Assembly (NCBI GenBank): GCA_039030125.1
Contig: JBCCEV010000182.1
Span: 1 to 7,712 of the forward strand
Source of the DNA: JBCCEV01 sp039030125
GTDB taxonomy: Bacteria > Pseudomonadota > Gammaproteobacteria > Ga0077536
Direction of reading: 5' to 3'
Length of the DNA stretch: 7,712 nucleotides
This document shows, one piece after another, positions 5,066-7,712 of this stretch (positions within the stretch are counted from its first letter, which is position 1; each line of letters opens with the position of its first letter). The translations under genes and the position numbers were made by a program. Under the pieces are notes generated by a model. That model saw only the letters and a program-made list of their open reading frames with translations, made no database searches and was not told the origin of the DNA.

Positions 5066-7712
5066 CTACTTCAGCCAATGGGATCCAGGGCGCTCGCGAG
5101 GTTGGGGCCACACTTGATCCAGATTGTCACCTGAGTAGATTCGTCCGTTCTTAACCACGTTGCGGATGTGTCGGGTATTTTCAATGTCATCCAGTGGATT
5201 GGCGGTGAGCATCACAAAGTCAGCGAGCTTGCCCGCTGCTAAAGTACCAAGCTCTTGTTCGATACCGATCGCCTTGGCGCCGGATACTGTGGCGGCGGAA
5301 AGCGCTTCCAGTGGCGACATCCCCGCGATCACGTAGGACCACATCTCAAGATGAAAGCGAAAACCATCGCCATGGGAGCCCACCGTCAGTGCGCCACCGG
5401 CGCGCGCGAGTCGTGCGGCGTCCGCGCCTTGGTTGATGAAACCGTCGTCGAAATCGTATTCGGGGATCTCAATGAGTTTGAACATCCGACCAATGGTGGT
5501 CATCAATCCGGGGCGCACAAACCGCGCGAGCTTCACATCCAGCATTTCTTCCAGCCGCTCGCCAAGATAGAAGGCCGCCCCCGAGCCCGTGCGCGCGCCT
5601 AGGAGTACTGAGTCATAAACCATTTTTGAGAAAGCCAACAGTGTGATCACGTCCTGACCCACCGGCGCGTAGGACATTGAGTGTTCGTGAATGGTTGCCC
5701 CATCAACGGCACTCGTCAGCATTGCATGAAGATCACCGGTCCCCTCATGAACAAGGCCAAGTCCCGCCGCCCGCGCGGCTTCGGTAACCCATTGGCGCTG
5801 TAAGCGGGACGGCTGCCCATACTCCTTAATGACGTTTGAACCTGTCTTGCGCCGCCGCTCAACAACCTTATGCGCGGTGTCCAAGCTCTCGACGAGCTCG
5901 TTTTCCTGCACTTGAAATCCCCCGACCTTCGACCCTGCGCCAAAATACCGGGGACCTAGCGTTTGCCCGGTTTCAATCAGCTCCGCGATCGCAAACGCGG
6001 GCACCGAATCGGAGGCAGGGTCCTGGCCGGTGGTGATCCCGTAAGCCAAGTTAGCCAACATCCCGCGCGTTTGTTGGGCAGTGATCTCGCCGGTCGCGCC
6101 GTGGAGTGGGTGGGCATGAATGTCGATGAAGCCCGGTATGATGGTCAGACCCCTACCATCGACTCTGAATGCATCCTCGGATATTTCCAAAACGCCCGAG
6201 GGCCCAATCGCTTCGATGCGGTTGTTGCTAACGATGATGTCGCCACGCTCGATAACTCCGCCCTCTGTATCACTCATGGTAATGAGTCGCGCGCCGGTTA
6301 TTGCGAATTGACCCTTCGGGGCGTCGCGCGGCGCCAAGACTTCAAGATTTGTTACCGCGGGCGCCGTGTCGTTGCCCTCAAGGTCAACGGTGAAGAACTG
6401 CGTGGCGAAGCCCCAGGACACGGTTGTATCGTTGATCCAGGCAATGGACTCCGCACCGGTGTCGGCCACTTTTCTCGCGCCGGAGAGATTGATGGATTGC
6501 GATTTCCCGTCTCGGAGATCGACGATATAAACCGAATCGTGAACGGCGAGAGCGACTCTGTCGCCGCCTGGCGAAACGGCGGCGCGGTTGAGCCAATCGA
6601 TATCGAGGTGAACTTGCTCGTCGCCGCCTGCAGGGTTAATCGACACTAACCGCCGATTGGAGATCGTGGCCCCATGCGAGCCTTTATCGGTTTCGGCGAG
6701 GAAATAAATTCGCTTGCCATTAGATGAAAATTGCGGCGCCGGTATGGTGCCCCTACCGCGCCACAGGGTTTGCTGTTGCCCACCATAAGCGCTGACGGTG
6801 CGAAGCTGCACCTTGGTGTTTCTTTTAACTTCGCCTGGGACATCGCCAGGCGGTGGGACGACCCCGTAGACCAGACGTTTGCCGCCTGGTGCAAAACTTG
6901 GATTGGAATACACCGCCGGTTCAGATGTGACGCGCCGCGGTGCGTTTTCATCAAATCTTCGGATCCAAAGATGGCCGCCCGCGGTTTTGTGCCAGGTGGT
7001 ATAGGCGATTGCATCGCCACTTGGCGACCATGCCGGCGCAAACTCGAACAGCGCATCGCTATCAAAGGACGTTGGCGAGACCGGATGTTCGCTCAACAGC
7101 TCAGCGGCACCATCAATCAGGCTCGCGATCCAAATGCGACCGAGCGCCTGAAACGCCAAACGCGAGCCGTCGGGCGAGGGGGAAAACCAGCGCAGCGCGC
7201 GCGCCCTAACCGGTCCTGCGGCGACGGCCCCCGTCGGTTCCACGCGTTGCGAGAGCACCAGCTCGACGTCGGCTGCAAAAGGGATCCTTCGAGCTTTGCC
7301 TGAATCGACGTTCATGGCAACGATGCGGCGGTCCTTGGTAATAAGGATTTCTTTGGAGTCACTGGTCCATTCATAGCCGGGCAGTAAATCATTGAACATT
7401 CGGCTGCCGAGCGCATCGCGGGTGATTCCGCTGAACACCCGTTGTTCGGTGTCGCCAAGGAAGGACGAAACCCAATCCAGTAAACGCGTTTCCTTGCCCG
7501 TCGCAAGATTCAGCACCCACAAACTGGTGAGCGCGCCTTCGCGTCGGCCAAACGCCAACTTTGTGCCATCCGGTGAAGGCATCGGTCTGAAAGCGCCGTT
7601 ATAACCGCTGGTGAGCTGTTTGGGTTCGCTATCCGAATTCAAAGCCAGCGACAAGATCTGGGTGGCGGGGTGCGCGCGCCCGCCAACTTGAAAATCGCCA
7701 ACTTGACCGGCA
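5066..7712 (-). CDS. TolB-like beta-propeller/amidohydrolase fusion protein (N-terminus cut by right edge)
   Basis: The frame is open to the window edge; 881 residues are visible. Numbering here runs from the TTG at 7654, which is probably not the true start. Residues 20-420 carry PD40/TolB-type propeller repeats: PSPDGTKLAF (27), PSPDGSRLAF (159), WSPSGDAIAY (209), FAPGGKRLVY (254), FSSNGKRIYF (309) and VSPGGDRVAL (360). From about 450 a metal-dependent amidohydrolase domain follows. It has IIPGFIDIHAH (HxH, His513 and His515), candidate metal-bridging Lys610 (NVIKEYG), His636 (LVHEGTG), His658 (TIHEHS) and Asp763 (GSHGDG). It closes with the usual AAGKLADFVML and VVKNGRIY. All expected ligands are present, so it is probably an active binuclear hydrolase. 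Relatives cleave cyclic amides or dipeptides; the substrate here is unknown. A periplasmic location is likely for such fusions, but the signal peptide lies outside the window. It runs convergent to the receptor gene and is therefore a separate transcript. Confidence 0.9.
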   Translation of the reverse strand, partial: AGQVGDFQVGGRAHPATQILSLALNSDSEPKQLTSGYNGAFRPMPSPDGTKLAFGRREGALTSLWVLNLATGKETRLLDWVSSFLGDTEQRVFSGITRDALGSRMFNDLLPGYEWTSDSKEILITKDRRIVAMNVDSGKARRIPFAADVELVLSQRVEPTGAVAAGPVRARALRWFSPSPDGSRLAFQALGRIWIASLIDGAAELLSEHPVSPTSFDSDALFEFAPAWSPSGDAIAYTTWHKTAGGHLWIRRFDENAPRRVTSEPAVYSNPSFAPGGKRLVYGVVPPPGDVPGEVKRNTKVQLRTVSAYGGQQQTLWRGRGTIPAPQFSSNGKRIYFLAETDKGSHGATISNRRLVSINPAGGDEQVHLDIDWLNRAAVSPGGDRVALAVHDSVYIVDLRDGKSQSINLSGARKVADTGAESIAWINDTTVSWGFATQFFTVDLEGNDTAPAVTNLEVLAPRDAPKGQFAITGARLITMSDTEGGVIERGDIIVSNNRIEAIGPSGVLEISEDAFRVDGRGLTIIPGFIDIHAHPLHGATGEITAQQTRGMLANLAYGITTGQDPASDSVPAFAIAELIETGQTLGPRYFGAGSKVGGFQVQENELVESLDTAHKVVERRRKTGSNVIKEYGQPSRLQRQWVTEAARAAGLGLVHEGTGDLHAMLTSAVDGATIHEHSMSYAPVGQDVITLLAFSKMVYDSVLLGARTGSGAAFYLGERLEEMLDVKLARFVRPGLMTTIGRMFKLIEIPEYDFDDGFINQGADAARLARAGGALTVGSHGDGFRFHLEMWSYVIAGMSPLEALSAATVSGAKAIGIEQELGTLAAGKLADFVMLTANPLDDIENTRHIRNVVKNGRIYSGDNLDQVWPQPRERPGSHWLK

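Noticed and set aside
5963..6649. 228-residue plus-strand frame opposite the amidohydrolase gene
   Set aside because: The minus strand has unmistakable propeller and HxH motifs here; the plus-strand product is low-complexity, Arg/Gly-rich and without a domain.
6731..7303. 190-residue plus-strand frame opposite the propeller domain
   Set aside because: Arg-rich shadow translation typical of GC-rich antisense frames.
7652..7654. TTG as the start of the propeller-amidohydrolase
   Set aside because: No signal peptide follows it, and the frame continues 19 codons to the edge with propeller-like residues.

Overview
The window (about 57% GC by eye, densely coded) looks like chromosomal DNA of a Gram-negative bacterium, most likely a gammaproteobacterium. 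The evidence is an outer-membrane TonB-dependent receptor, secreted proteins with exosortase-type (PEP-CTERM-like) C-terminal sorting signals, and a Fur-box-like sequence. I see no RNA gene, IS element, CRISPR array or phage gene. The lineage is inferred from protein style, not from a marker gene.

Layout, left to right. (1) 2-691 (+): C-terminal part of a PepSY-associated transmembrane protein, cut by the left edge. (2) 692-878: a 187-bp regulatory gap holding a Fur-like box (782-800), a loose dyad around it (774-820) and a compact palindrome (828-853). (3) 879-1817 and 1817-2761 (+): two secreted proteins, overlapping by one base (TGATG). They appear to be diverged tandem paralogues, each with a signal peptide, a beta-rich body and a C-terminal I/V-P-x-P plus hydrophobic helix plus basic tail. 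(4) 2762-2830: a short gap with an imperfect stem-loop. (5) 2831-5038 (+): a complete TonB-dependent receptor of 735 residues. (6) 5039-5065: a tiny convergent gap with a 6-bp hairpin. (7) 5066-7712 (-): a large TolB-like beta-propeller/amidohydrolase fusion protein, cut at its N-terminus by the right edge.

Working model (inference). Genes 3 to 5 form an operon, perhaps Fur-controlled, and the PepSY-TM gene just upstream may belong to the same process. PepSY-TM proteins include inner-membrane reductases for ferric siderophores, and TonB-dependent receptors import siderophores, haem and other large ligands. Two coupled, surface-sorted beta-sandwich proteins between them suggest an uptake system in which the sorted proteins bind or present the ligand. 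The convergent propeller-amidohydrolase probably acts on a peptide-like or other amide substrate in the periplasm. Whether it belongs to the same pathway cannot be decided from this window. The paralogous pair with its receptor and the putative Fur box is the most interesting part.
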